Positions 52,927 through 62,028 of a stretch of 64,000 bases of DNA are shown here, piece by piece. The position numbers and the translations under genes were made by a program. The stretch comes from Bin87 sp964347975 (GTDB lineage Bacteria; Chloroflexota; Dehalococcoidia; Lucifugimonadales; UBA3495). Every line of letters begins with the position of its first letter. Position 1 is the first letter of the stretch. A model generated the notes under the pieces. That model was not told the DNA's origin. It was given only the letters and a program-made list of their open reading frames with translations, and searched no databases. The stretch spans positions 1 to 64,000 of the forward strand of contig CAYGAY010000008.1 of assembly GCA_964347975.1 (NCBI GenBank), read 5' to 3'.

Positions 52927-52986
52927 CGTGGCTGTGCCTCCTGTGTTGCGCCATCGTCTTGCGGAGGGCAACCACAAGGATTGCCC

Positions 52987-53847
52987 CTACTCCTGGGCGC
53001 GCATTGCCGCCATCGCCGCATCCATCATCACAGCAACCGGGGCCGGGCGTTCCAGCCAAAGCTCGAAAGACGCCGCACCCTGATAGACCAGCATTGATAT
53101 GCCGCCCAGCGTCGGCGCGCCGGCCCGCTCCGCCGCCTGCAATAGCGGGGTCAGCATAGGATTATACACTAGGTCATAGACCAGGGCGTCAGCGGGTATC
53201 TCATGCGCTTCGAGTGGTGATGCGGTTTCATCCGGCCCGTGGCGCATACCCAGAGAGGTGCAGTTGACGATTAGCTCAGCGGACGCGACAGCTGGGGAAA
53301 GGCGGTCGGGTTCCAGGGGGAGCGCGTGAGCGGGCACACTCCGGTCGGCAGCGAGTTGGGCCAGGGACTCGGCGCGGGCCAGGGTACGATTGGCGATGTC
53401 CAGCCGGCCCACGCCGGCGCGGATCAGGGCTTGCGCCACGCCGCGGGCCGACCCGCCGGCCCCGAGGATGAGGGCGCGCCGGCCGGCCGGGTCCAGCCCC
53501 CCAGACTCCCGCAAAGCCCGCAGAAACCCGTAGCCGTCGGTGTTGTAGCCGGTGAGCCGGCCGTCCCGATTGACGATGGTGTTGACGGCGCCGGCTTCCG
53601 CCGCCCAATCGTCAATGTCGTCAAGAAACGGTATGACGGCTTCCTTGTGGGGTACGGTAACGTTGATACCAAGGACGTTCCCGTAGCGGAGGGAAGCGAC
53701 GAACTCGCCCACCAAATCGGGGTGTACCTCGTAAGCGCGATATTGGTACGGGACGGAAAGCCGGTCAAGGGCCGCCTGTTGGAACAGGGGCGATATGGAA
53801 TGGCCAATGGGGTAGCCGATAATGCCGAGGGCAGAGTCAATAGTCAT
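52987..53847 (-). CDS. aroE: Shikimate dehydrogenase (NADP)
   Basis: 286 aa from the ATG at 53847, where the family sequence starts (SALGIIGYPIGHSISPLFQQ). It has GINVTVPHKEAVIPFLDDID (catalytic Lys), the NADP loop LILGAGGSARGVAQALIRAG, NRTLARAE and a C-terminal YQGAASFELW with the conserved Gln. It pairs with aroC downstream; the 60-bp gap holds a palindromic repeat copy (about 52965-52986). Confidence 0.94.
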   Translation of the reverse strand: MTIDSALGIIGYPIGHSISPLFQQAALDRLSVPYQYRAYEVHPDLVGEFVASLRYGNVLGINVTVPHKEAVIPFLDDIDDWAAEAGAVNTIVNRDGRLTGYNTDGYGFLRALRESGGLDPAGRRALILGAGGSARGVAQALIRAGVGRLDIANRTLARAESLAQLAADRSVPAHALPLEPDRLSPAVASAELIVNCTSLGMRHGPDETASPLEAHEIPADALVYDLVYNPMLTPLLQAAERAGAPTLGGISMLVYQGAASFELWLERPAPVAVMMDAAMAAMRAQE

Positions 53848-53968
53848 GCCGGTTTTGTTCGCGGGTGAAGCTGCTATCGGTGTTACAGTCGGAACATTGT
53901 AGCAGAGAGCAATCGGCCCCGGAGCATCATCGTTCCGGGGCCGCAACGCCTTCACGGGATGGCGCGCC

Positions 53969-54628
53969 TTACTGGACGGTCAGGTTCATTATTTCCCGGC
54001 AGCCCCGCGATGTTACTGGGGTATCCACGCCCGAATCCTGGCCGCGGACGAATATGTCGAATGCCTCGTTGAAGTACGGGATAATCAGCCGATATCTGCC
54101 ATCCTGGTCGATTCTGCCTTCAGCGACCACTTGCCCGTCTCCCTTCTGGCTGCGGGCAAGCACCGGGGTTCCGGCCGGTGGGACAGCCCCGCCTATAGTA
54201 ACATTGCCCCCGACTATGCACGGGGGGCCGTCGGATGGCTGGCGGGCCGGCAGTGCAGTAGGCGGCGGGGTAGCCGTGGGCAACGGAACCGGTGTGGCGG
54301 TAGGCAGCGGAACAGGCGTAGCGGTGGGCATAGCGGCGCGGGTTGCGGCGATACTGGCGTCAATGGTAGCCTGAATGTCCGGAGTAGGCGCCGGCGTGTT
54401 GGTGGGCGGAACCGGAGTGTCCGTAGGTGGAACCGGGGTTTCCGTGGGCGGAACCGGGGTTTCCGTGGGCGTTGCCGCGCTGACCGCCGCGGCGATGGTG
54501 GCCGCCAGGTCGGGCGCCTCAGTGGGTTCGGGTTCCTCTTCTCCCCCGAAAAAACAGCCGGTCATAGCGGCGAGCATCAATGCAGCGGCCAGACCGACAA
54601 TCGATAAACGGACAATCCTCTGCGTCAT
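53969..54628 (-). CDS. Lipoprotein with Thr/Pro-repeat linker
   Basis: 219 aa from ATG 54628. It has a signal peptide with lipobox LAAMTGC (Cys about residue 24), then an acidic stretch, then a flexible linker of repeated TPVPPTETPVPPTDTP units. The C-terminal domain, about 80 residues (CIVGGNVTIGGAVPPAGTPV), is a beta-sandwich of carboxypeptidase-regulatory-like type. It is probably a surface or wall-spanning anchor protein. Function unknown. Confidence 0.8.
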   Translation of the reverse strand: MTQRIVRLSIVGLAAALMLAAMTGCFFGGEEEPEPTEAPDLAATIAAAVSAATPTETPVPPTETPVPPTDTPVPPTNTPAPTPDIQATIDASIAATRAAMPTATPVPLPTATPVPLPTATPPPTALPARQPSDGPPCIVGGNVTIGGAVPPAGTPVLARSQKGDGQVVAEGRIDQDGRYRLIIPYFNEAFDIFVRGQDSGVDTPVTSRGCREIMNLTVQ

Positions 54629-54734
54629 TAAAGGCACTCCTGTCAAACGGCGCACATGGTGCTACCGGAATATTTTGCCATCACGGGACCGGATGCGCTT
54701 TGACTACTGCGTACAGGTTATGGCAACTTTGGCG

Positions 54735-57431
54735 TCATCGGCTCAGCTGAGCCATGATTTCCTCGATACGTTCTCGTTGCTCGGTGAGCCTTTGCAGACG
54801 TTGACGTTCTTTTTCCACCACTTCGGGCCGGGCTTTTGCCACGAAGTTTGGGTTATCCAACAACTGCCCCACCCGTTCCTGGTTGCGCCGCGTTTCGCCC
54901 AATTCCTTGTCCAACCTTTCGGTTTCGACTTCCAGGTCAACAACTCCCGCCAAGGGGAGACGCACCACCAATGGGTTGACAACCAAACTCACACCGGACG
55001 TCGCTCCAGAGTCTCCTGTGTCCAGGACGCGCAGCGGTTCCACGCGAGCCAAAGCGCTGATGACATCCTTTTCCTCCGATACGACGGACATCATCCCATT
55101 GGTTTCAATTGCGGCCTCCAACTTTTGCCCGGCCGGTATTCTCAGTTGCGCGCGCATATTACGGACAGCGCGGATAGTTTGCATCACAACTTCCACTTCG
55201 AATTCAGCGTCAGGCGCCGGGCGCGGAGAATCGACTTGGGGATACGGCGCGATCATTATGGAGGACGCCGCGCCGCCATCGGGCGCGGGCGCCTGTGTCA
55301 TGAGATTTTGCCAAATTTCTTCGGTGACGAAGGGCATGAACGGATGGAGCAGGCGCAACGAACGCTCCAGCACGTGAACGAGGGTCGCCGCGACCCCGCC
55401 GGGTTGTTCGCCGCGCAGGCGGACCTTCGCCATTTCTATGTACCAATCGCAGAAGTCGTTCCAGATGAAATCATAAAGTCTCTGCTGGGCCTCGCCCAGT
55501 TCGAACTGCGCCAAATTTTCGTTGGCGCTTTCCGTTAGAGCATCCAGGCGGCTTACGATCCAGCGGTCTTCCCGGTGCTGGGGGGCTGGCAATTCGTACC
55601 AATCGGACAGATCATCGCGGCCTGCGATGGCATTAATGACGAAGCGGGCCGCGTTCCAGATCTTGTTGGCGAAGTTGCGAGCCGACTCCAGCTTGTCGTC
55701 GCTGAGGCGGAGGTTATTGCCTGGAGCAGTCCCCGTGGTCAGAGCGAACCGCAACGCATCAGTGCCGTACTGCTCCAGCAAATCCAGGGGATCCAGCGTG
55801 TTCCCACGGGTCTTGCTCATCTTCTGCCCCTGGGCGTCCAGCACCATGCCGTGCAGATAGACGGAGCGGAAGGGGACATCGCCGGTGTTTTCGATGCCCA
55901 GCATGATCATGCGGGCCACCCAGAAGAACAGGATGTCATAGCCGGTCTCCAATACGGTGTTGGGGTAGAAATAATCCAGATCTGCGGAGCCGGTGTCCGG
56001 CCACCCCAGCGTCGAATGGGGCCACAACCCGCTACTGAACCAGGTATCCAGGACGTCGCTTTCCTGCTCGATGGCACCGCTGCCGCAGTCGGGGCAGACG
56101 TCCGGGTCTGCAACGTGAGCGGTCCGGCTGCCGCACGATGCGCAGTACCAGACCGGGATGCGATGGCCCCACCAAAGTTGGCGGCTGATACACCAGTCGC
56201 GAATGTTCTCAAGCCAGTTCAAATAAACCCGGGCGAATCGCTCCGGCACTATTTCGATGTCGCCATTGACCACGGCGGCATAAGCGCTGCCGGCGATGGT
56301 TCCCGGCTGGTCGTGATTGCCGACATTGAGGAACCACTGGAGGCTGATAAGGGGTTCCACCACTTCGTTACAGCGTTGGCAGTGGCCGACGGAGTGGTGG
56401 TAATCCTCAACTTTTTCCAACGCGCCGGTGGCCGCCAACTCGTCCACCACGGCGGAGCGGGCGGCGAAGCGTTCCATGCCGGAATATTTGGAGCCGGCCT
56501 CGTCGGTCATACAGCCGTCGAATCCGATGACGGTGACGATGGGCAGGTTGTTACGCTCGCCGATTTCAAAGTCCACCAGGTCGTGTCCCGGCGTGACCTT
56601 CAGGGCGCCAGTTCCGAACTCCATCTCAATGGCAGTATCGCCAACCACTGGGATGAGCCGCCCCGTGATAGGAAGCAACACCGCCTTGCCGACCTTGGCG
56701 GCATAACGGTCATCCTCAGGATGAACGGCAACGCCGGTATCGCCCAACATGGATTCCGGGCGGGTAGTGGCAACGGTTATGCAATCGGTATGATCATCGG
56801 CCAATGGGTAGCGGATGTAGTAGAGCTTGCCATCCTGCTCCTCGTAGTCCACTTCCAGATCGGACAGAGCAGTGGCGCAGCGCGGACACCAGTTGATGAT
56901 CCGCTCGTGGCGATAGATCAGCCCCTTGTTGAAGAGGTTGACGAAGGTGGTGCGGACCGCCCGGACGGGACCCGGATCCAAGGTGAACCGGAGACGGGAC
57001 CAGTCGCACGACGCGCCAAGTCGCCGATGCTGTTCGTCGATGGTGTTTCCATATCGGGCCACCCAGTCCCAGACCCGTTCCTCGAACTTCTCGCGGCCCA
57101 GTTCATGGCGGTTGGTGCCTTCGGCGGCAAGGGCGCGCTCAACCACCCATTGGGTGGCGATGCCGGCGTGGTCTTTTCCCGGTAGCCAAAGGGTGGGATC
57201 GCCGCACATCCGGTGCCAGCGGGTAAGGGAGTCCTGGAGGCTGGCGGTGAGTGCGTGTCCCAGGTGCAGCTCGCCCGTAACGTTGGGCGGCGGCATTATT
57301 ACGCAGAAGGGCTGCCGGTCAGCGTTTACGCGCGGTACGAAGTAACCCGAATCCCACCAGTTTTGATAAATGCGTTGTTCGACGGATGCGGCATCATAGG
57401 CGCGTGGCATCGCAATGGCAGGCTGAGTCAT
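54735..57431 (-). CDS. valS: Valyl-tRNA synthetase
   Basis: 898 aa from ATG 57431 (MTQPAIAMPRAYDAASVEQR); a longer frame upstream has no homology. It has the class I motifs PPNVTGELHLGHALTAS (HIGH-like) and GQKMSKTRGN (KMSKS), CP1 editing domain, zinc-ribbon-like CASCGSRTAHVADPDVCPDC, WHRMCGDPTLWLPGKDHAGI and a C-terminal coiled coil (ERLDKELGETRRNQERVGQL) that binds tRNA. Full length. The 374-bp upstream region has no T-box that I can recognise. Confidence 0.96.
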   Translation of the reverse strand: MTQPAIAMPRAYDAASVEQRIYQNWWDSGYFVPRVNADRQPFCVIMPPPNVTGELHLGHALTASLQDSLTRWHRMCGDPTLWLPGKDHAGIATQWVVERALAAEGTNRHELGREKFEERVWDWVARYGNTIDEQHRRLGASCDWSRLRFTLDPGPVRAVRTTFVNLFNKGLIYRHERIINWCPRCATALSDLEVDYEEQDGKLYYIRYPLADDHTDCITVATTRPESMLGDTGVAVHPEDDRYAAKVGKAVLLPITGRLIPVVGDTAIEMEFGTGALKVTPGHDLVDFEIGERNNLPIVTVIGFDGCMTDEAGSKYSGMERFAARSAVVDELAATGALEKVEDYHHSVGHCQRCNEVVEPLISLQWFLNVGNHDQPGTIAGSAYAAVVNGDIEIVPERFARVYLNWLENIRDWCISRQLWWGHRIPVWYCASCGSRTAHVADPDVCPDCGSGAIEQESDVLDTWFSSGLWPHSTLGWPDTGSADLDYFYPNTVLETGYDILFFWVARMIMLGIENTGDVPFRSVYLHGMVLDAQGQKMSKTRGNTLDPLDLLEQYGTDALRFALTTGTAPGNNLRLSDDKLESARNFANKIWNAARFVINAIAGRDDLSDWYELPAPQHREDRWIVSRLDALTESANENLAQFELGEAQQRLYDFIWNDFCDWYIEMAKVRLRGEQPGGVAATLVHVLERSLRLLHPFMPFVTEEIWQNLMTQAPAPDGGAASSIMIAPYPQVDSPRPAPDAEFEVEVVMQTIRAVRNMRAQLRIPAGQKLEAAIETNGMMSVVSEEKDVISALARVEPLRVLDTGDSGATSGVSLVVNPLVVRLPLAGVVDLEVETERLDKELGETRRNQERVGQLLDNPNFVAKARPEVVEKERQRLQRLTEQRERIEEIMAQLSR

Positions 57432-57659
57432 CGTACCGTCCCAACAGCCGCCACCGAAAGATGGCGCGGAGTGAAGAATGTCCGGCGGGTTGGCTGCATT
57501 TGATTTTCTTCTCAAAAATGGTACATCCTGCCCGTTGGCTTGTCCATATGGAGTCATGCTCAAGCGCGCAGCGAGGCTGGTTATGGGTGGGGAAGCGCAC
57601 CAGGGGGATGGTAGAGGAACCGGGAAGCTGAAACGGCTCAGATTCGGATTGGGCGTACA

Positions 57660-57688
57660 TTGCGGTTGCAATTTATATCCGGTATAAG
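57660..57688 (+). promoter_or_regulatory. Sigma70-type promoter of the S1-domain gene
   Basis: TTGCGG at 57660-57665, a 17-bp spacer, TATAAG at 57683-57688, 118 bp upstream of the start codon. The leader contains a short frame ending in EYLLDLCGRYKIDRQKE, probably not a gene. The rest of 57432-57805 looks like leader sequence for the divergent valS. Confidence 0.55.
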
Positions 57689-57805
57689 TATTATTAGGCA
57701 GGCGTATTGTGGGGAAAGTGCTTCACGCTAGAAACCGAGTACCTGCTCGACCTATGCGGTCGCTACAAGATCGACCGTCAGAAAGAGTAAGGAGCAGCTG
57801 AACTG

Positions 57806-58906
57806 ATGGTAGCCCAGGACCCGAACGTAGTTGATGTCACCGATATGTCGCAGCTTCCCGAGTCGGCGTTTTCGCCCCGGGAATACCGCAGGGGCGACCT
57901 GGTGACCGGGGAAATCGTACGCATTGATGACGAAGGAATGGTTATCAGCGCCGGCCTTAAAACCGAGGGCATCGTCCCGCCGCAAGAAATGCGCACGTTA
58001 ACCACAGAGAAGCGGGTGCAAATGCAGCCTGGCGCGAGCGTGATAGTTATTCACCTGAACAACCGCGGGCCAGGGGGTATGGCGGTATTTTCCTACGACC
58101 AGGCGCAGGAAAAACAGGTCTGGGAAGACCTCATTGAATTGCACCGCAACGATTCCGAACTTGCGGCCAAGGTGGTTCAACACAATAAGGGCGGTTTGGT
58201 GGTTGACTGGAACGGTGTCCGCGGGTTCGTGCCCTTTTCCCAGATGGCTCCCGTTCCCAAAGAAGGCCGGATTGAGCATCTGGATGCGCGGATCGGCGAA
58301 GATGCGCGCTTCAACATCCTGGAGCTGGACGCCCAGCGGGAGAAGCTGGTGCTGACGGAACGCCGCATCTGGCGGCAATTGCGAAATGCTGCCAAAGAGC
58401 GTCTCCTGGAAGAACTGCAGGAAGGCCAGATCGTCCAAGGCACCGTGCGCTCCATGCGCGGTTTTGGCGCTTTCGTTGATCTTGGCGACGCCGAAGGTCT
58501 GGTTCCCATCTCAGAGCTATCCTGGTCGATGGTCAAATCTCCCGAAGAAGTGGTCAGCATCGGCGACAACCTGACGCTGAAAGTCCTCAGGGTTGACCGG
58601 GAGAACAGCAAGATTTCACTGAGTCTAAAGCGCACTCAACCAGAACCCTGGGACACGGTGCCGGAACGGTACCACGTCGGCGACATCGTCGATGGGACGG
58701 TCACCCGGCTGATGGACTTTGGCGCTTTCGTGAAGCTGGAAGACTGGGTAGAGGGCCTGGTGCATATCTCGGAGCTCTCGGCGCGCCGGATGGAGCACCC
58801 TAAAGAGATCGTTTACCAGGGTCAGCAGATCAAGGTGCAGATCTTGAGCATCGATACCGAGCGCAAGCGGATGAGCCTGAGCTACCGCAGAGTGTATGGG
58901 CTGTAA
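57806..58906 (+). CDS. rpsA: S1-domain RNA-binding protein (ribosomal protein S1-like)
   Basis: 366 aa with four OB-fold S1 repeats at about residues 28-95, 105-180, 195-268 and 285-360. The last two are most canonical: VRSMRGFGAFVDLGDAEGLV and VTRLMDFGAFVKLEDWVEGL. This fits the shorter S1 of non-proteobacterial species that aids mRNA binding by the 30S subunit. GTAAGGAGCAG precedes ATG 57806. It has its own promoter and a strong terminator, consistent with high expression. Confidence 0.88.
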   Translation: MVAQDPNVVDVTDMSQLPESAFSPREYRRGDLVTGEIVRIDDEGMVISAGLKTEGIVPPQEMRTLTTEKRVQMQPGASVIVIHLNNRGPGGMAVFSYDQAQEKQVWEDLIELHRNDSELAAKVVQHNKGGLVVDWNGVRGFVPFSQMAPVPKEGRIEHLDARIGEDARFNILELDAQREKLVLTERRIWRQLRNAAKERLLEELQEGQIVQGTVRSMRGFGAFVDLGDAEGLVPISELSWSMVKSPEEVVSIGDNLTLKVLRVDRENSKISLSLKRTQPEPWDTVPERYHVGDIVDGTVTRLMDFGAFVKLEDWVEGLVHISELSARRMEHPKEIVYQGQQIKVQILSIDTERKRMSLSYRRVYGL

Positions 58907-58935
58907 TCGGACATTTTTCCGAAGCTGACTCCCCA

Positions 58936-58975
58936 AGCAAGCGGGGCGACTTAAACGGTCGCCCCGTTTGCTTTT
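58936..58975 (+). terminator. Terminator after the S1-domain gene
   Basis: 15-bp stem AGCAAGCGGGGCGAC with GTCGCCCCGTTTGCT (one G-T pair), then TTTT. Confidence 0.85.
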
Positions 58976-58990
58976 ACGCGTCGACTCGCT

Positions 58991-59791
58991 TCACTGACGG
59001 TGGCCGGTGGACATCAGAACCGGAGCGGCGCCATCCGGGACGTACAAAGGGCCGGCCGCGTCCTCCGGTCCACCCCGACGCAATTCGCTCAATCGCTCCA
59101 GTCCCCGACGGGTATCGCTGGCGACGCGGGCGGGATGCCACATCCGGACGCGCCGTTTGAACGACCAGTAGGTGAACTCATACCAGCCGGCCAGAGATAT
59201 AGTTTCCGGGTCATCACCCCATTGCCCGACGGTCTCCGCCAGGAATTGGCCCGCAAGTTCGGCGCGGTTCGCGCCGTACAGGTGCTGGCAGGCTTCCTCA
59301 ACCACCTTTTCGCTGTCCCCGTAGCAACGGGCTATGCGGCTCTTCCGAATGTTCTCTTCCACCGCCAGTTGCAGAGCCTCTTCCACCACCACTCCGTACC
59401 AAAAGTTGAGGTGGGCTGTGTACCGGTACGGGCCCACCAACCGGCGGAACTGATCGGCGCTGAGGTTCCCGGGCAGCCGGCCAAGAAAGAGCAGCCTCTC
59501 AAGTTCTTCGGCAGGGATAACATCAGGGATGGCCAAGCACAGCCGTTGGGCCAGCGTTAGCCAATCCAAAGCCTCGCCGCCGATTATGTAATGCCAACGG
59601 CGCCCGGACACCACTTCGTCCGGCAACTCCCATTCGCCGATGGCGCGCAGCACGGCAATGTGCCATGGCTCGACACGCTGGGCGCGGGCTTGCAGGCGTT
59701 CGACGGCATCTTGGGCGGCGGGAAGCTGATCCGCAGCGTCGGGTCCGGTAAAGACCAGCGCAGCGGCGCATCGATCAACGGCGCTACTCAT
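58991..59791 (-). CDS. Hypothetical protein coupled to polX
   Basis: 266 aa, unrecognised. It is rich in helices with several Trp (RAIGEWELPDEVVSGRRWHY, LAGWYEFTYWSFKRRVRMWH) and no membrane segments. The start overlaps the polX stop (ATGA at 59788-59791), so it is co-translated with the repair polymerase. It may assist in nucleic-acid handling, but nothing in its sequence proves that. Confidence 0.6.
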   Translation of the reverse strand: MSSAVDRCAAALVFTGPDAADQLPAAQDAVERLQARAQRVEPWHIAVLRAIGEWELPDEVVSGRRWHYIIGGEALDWLTLAQRLCLAIPDVIPAEELERLLFLGRLPGNLSADQFRRLVGPYRYTAHLNFWYGVVVEEALQLAVEENIRKSRIARCYGDSEKVVEEACQHLYGANRAELAGQFLAETVGQWGDDPETISLAGWYEFTYWSFKRRVRMWHPARVASDTRRGLERLSELRRGGPEDAAGPLYVPDGAAPVLMSTGHRQ

Positions 59792-61584
59792 GAACCTGAT
59801 TCCGAAACCCTGGACGCGACCATGGCGTCAAAGCGAAGCGTTCGCTGGGCTTTGGGAGACTGGAGCCAGGCCAGGAACTCGCCAGCCGGATACGTGTTGA
59901 GGACATGCTCCGGGCCGCACTGAGCCCGCCGCGCTACGGCGATGCCGAATCGCCGGTTGGTCAGGCCGTCAGTATGGTGAGAGTCCGTGTTGATCACCAG
60001 GGGCACTCCCAACTCCCGGGCACGGGCGGCATTGGTGTCTTTCAAATCCAACCGTTCCGGAGCGGCGTTGATTTCCATGGCCGTTCCGGTGTCACGGGCG
60101 GTTTGGAGCAGGGCTTCGATATCGAAATCCACCGGGTCGCGGCGACCCAGCAGTCGGGCTGAAGCGTGGCCGATGGCGGTGACGTGAGGGTTCTCCATAG
60201 CGCGGGTGATGCGCCGGGTCATCGTGTCGCGGTCCTGGCTCATGGCGTTATGCACCGAGGCGATCACCCAATCCAGCATGGACAGCACATCATCGGGGAA
60301 GTCCATCGCTCCGTCGGCTCGGATGTCCACCTCGGAACCGCAGAGGATGACCATGTCATAACGATCCTGCAAGCTCCGGAGGACTTCGGTTTGCCGAGCG
60401 AGCCGATCCGGGGTCAGACCGTTGGCAACTCCCAGCCCCTGCGAGTGATCCGTCAGCGCCATGTATTGGTATCCCATATCGGCAACGGCGGCTACCATTT
60501 CTTCCAGGGAGAATTTTCCGTCGCTCCAGTCACTGTGGAGGTGCAGGTCGCCCTTCAGATCGGATTCGGTCACCAAGTCGGGCAGATTGCCGGACCGTGC
60601 CAGATCCAGTTCGTCGGCGCCCCGCCGCAACTCCGGCGGAATCCAGGGCAGTCCCAAGCGGGCGTAGAAAGATACTTCGTCCGGGAACCGTTCAACCTCG
60701 CCGCTTTCCATTACGGTGATACCGTACTCGTTCAAGGACAGTCCTTGCCGGTTGGCGTAGTCGCGCAGACGGATGTTGTGCTGTTGACTGCCGGTGAAAT
60801 ACTGGAGCATTGCGCCCAGGCTGTCGGGATCTCCGGCACGGAGGTCGATCTGGATGCCCGGGTCAACGACCACGGACGTTTTGGCGTCGCCATGCGCCAA
60901 CACCTCGCGAACGGCCGGCAAGGAAGCCAACGCCGGCCCGGTTTCGGAAGGGTTGTCGGAGATCGCTATCAGGTCCAGATCACCGATGGTTTCCTCCCAC
61001 CGGCGAAGAGAACCGGCCGGGGTCAGGCTCACCAGGCCTGGGCAGGCATCAAACAACTGGGCCGACACCGCGGCGCACGTCTCAGATGCAATTCCCAGGG
61101 GAGTCCGGTCGGACCGCATCCGTTGGGCGCGTATGTGGCGCAGGATGTTTTCGACGGAACGCTTGCCCATCCGGGGCAGTTGGGCCAATCGTCCGTCCCG
61201 CGCCGCCTGTTCCAGCTCGGCCACCGATCCGATGCCTAGTTCATCGACGACTGCCTTGACGGTCTTCGGACCCATTCCCGGAACTTCAAGCAACTCCAGT
61301 ACGTTGGGCGGCAATTCCTCGGCGAGGCGGTCGTAAGCGGCGACATGGCCGGTGGCGACGTACTCCTGCACCTTTTCGCTGATAGCCTTGCCAACGCCCG
61401 GTATCTTGCGGAGGTCGCCCCCCGCCGCCGCGGCAGCGGCCAGTGACCAACTCAGCTGTTCTATCGTATTGGCGGCCCGCTGGTAGGCGCGGATCTTGAA
61501 CACCGAATCGCCTTTGATCTCCAGCATCGCGGCCATGTTGTTGAACAGCCGGACAATTTCATCGTTGCTGATCGGGGTAGTCAT
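59788..61584 (-). CDS. polX: DNA polymerase X with PHP domain
   Basis: 598 aa from ATG 61584. It has helix-hairpin-helix repeats near the N-terminus (LRKIPGVGKAISEKVQEYVA, LLEVPGMGPKTVKAVVDELG), the nucleotidyltransferase site GSLRRWEETIGDLDLIAISD with the metal-binding Asp pair, then a PHP domain with GDLHLHSDWSDG, ALTDHSQG, GSEVDIRADG, IASVHNAM, AIGHASARLLG and NTDSHH. The PHP part of bacterial PolX has 3'-5' exonuclease or AP-endonuclease activity. It likely fills gaps in base-excision repair. Confidence 0.94.
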   Translation of the reverse strand: MTTPISNDEIVRLFNNMAAMLEIKGDSVFKIRAYQRAANTIEQLSWSLAAAAAAGGDLRKIPGVGKAISEKVQEYVATGHVAAYDRLAEELPPNVLELLEVPGMGPKTVKAVVDELGIGSVAELEQAARDGRLAQLPRMGKRSVENILRHIRAQRMRSDRTPLGIASETCAAVSAQLFDACPGLVSLTPAGSLRRWEETIGDLDLIAISDNPSETGPALASLPAVREVLAHGDAKTSVVVDPGIQIDLRAGDPDSLGAMLQYFTGSQQHNIRLRDYANRQGLSLNEYGITVMESGEVERFPDEVSFYARLGLPWIPPELRRGADELDLARSGNLPDLVTESDLKGDLHLHSDWSDGKFSLEEMVAAVADMGYQYMALTDHSQGLGVANGLTPDRLARQTEVLRSLQDRYDMVILCGSEVDIRADGAMDFPDDVLSMLDWVIASVHNAMSQDRDTMTRRITRAMENPHVTAIGHASARLLGRRDPVDFDIEALLQTARDTGTAMEINAAPERLDLKDTNAARARELGVPLVINTDSHHTDGLTNRRFGIAVARRAQCGPEHVLNTYPAGEFLAWLQSPKAQRTLRFDAMVASRVSESGS

Positions 61585-61593
61585 GCTCCACAC

Positions 61594-62028
61594 GATACCA
61601 CCAGCCTCACGGGGCGGGCAAGACAGTACAAGGGCTCATACATGCCCACTTTAACCGGTCATTCCACGACCGCCGCAGGCGGGCGATGGAATCTCGTTCC
61701 GGCGGTCGCCGCTTTCTGTTGCGAGAGCCTTGACGGAACGGCCATTGTTACGCCAGCGAGATTGCCGCCCCCGTATCAAAGCCGGCCCCGTGCCTGACAC
61801 GGGGTACGGGGTCGCAATGACAAAGTGGGTACGCGTGAGGGTACAAGCGTCCGGTTTGACGTTGATAGGTACTCCCGATACGATGTAAAGGCCATGCGCA
61901 GCCCTTCCGCTCTTATCGCCGTCTCCACACCGACGCTGCCCGGCGCGTTGGCTGACTTGATTTTGCCGGGCTCTGCCGGCGCGCGCCGCGTAAATCCCCG
62001 CCCGCCGGAGAACTGACGGTAGCTTGCA
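61594..62028. other. Intergenic region with repeats
   Basis: 435 bp without a supported gene. It holds a GC-rich palindromic stretch (61657-61715), and the second-family repeat at 61758-61821 whose other copy is at 5786-5825. Short ORFs on both strands lack ribosome sites and homology. Confidence 0.5.

Noticed and set aside
51592..53097. 501-aa plus-strand ORF
   Set aside because: It is the antisense shadow of aroC and part of aroE; it has no homology and no ribosome site.
55575..57185. 536-aa plus-strand ORF
   Set aside because: Antisense shadow of valS, which has complete class I synthetase motifs on the other strand.
57432..57805. T-box or other riboswitch upstream of valS
   Set aside because: I looked for the conserved T-box sequence and terminator/antiterminator pair and found no convincing match.
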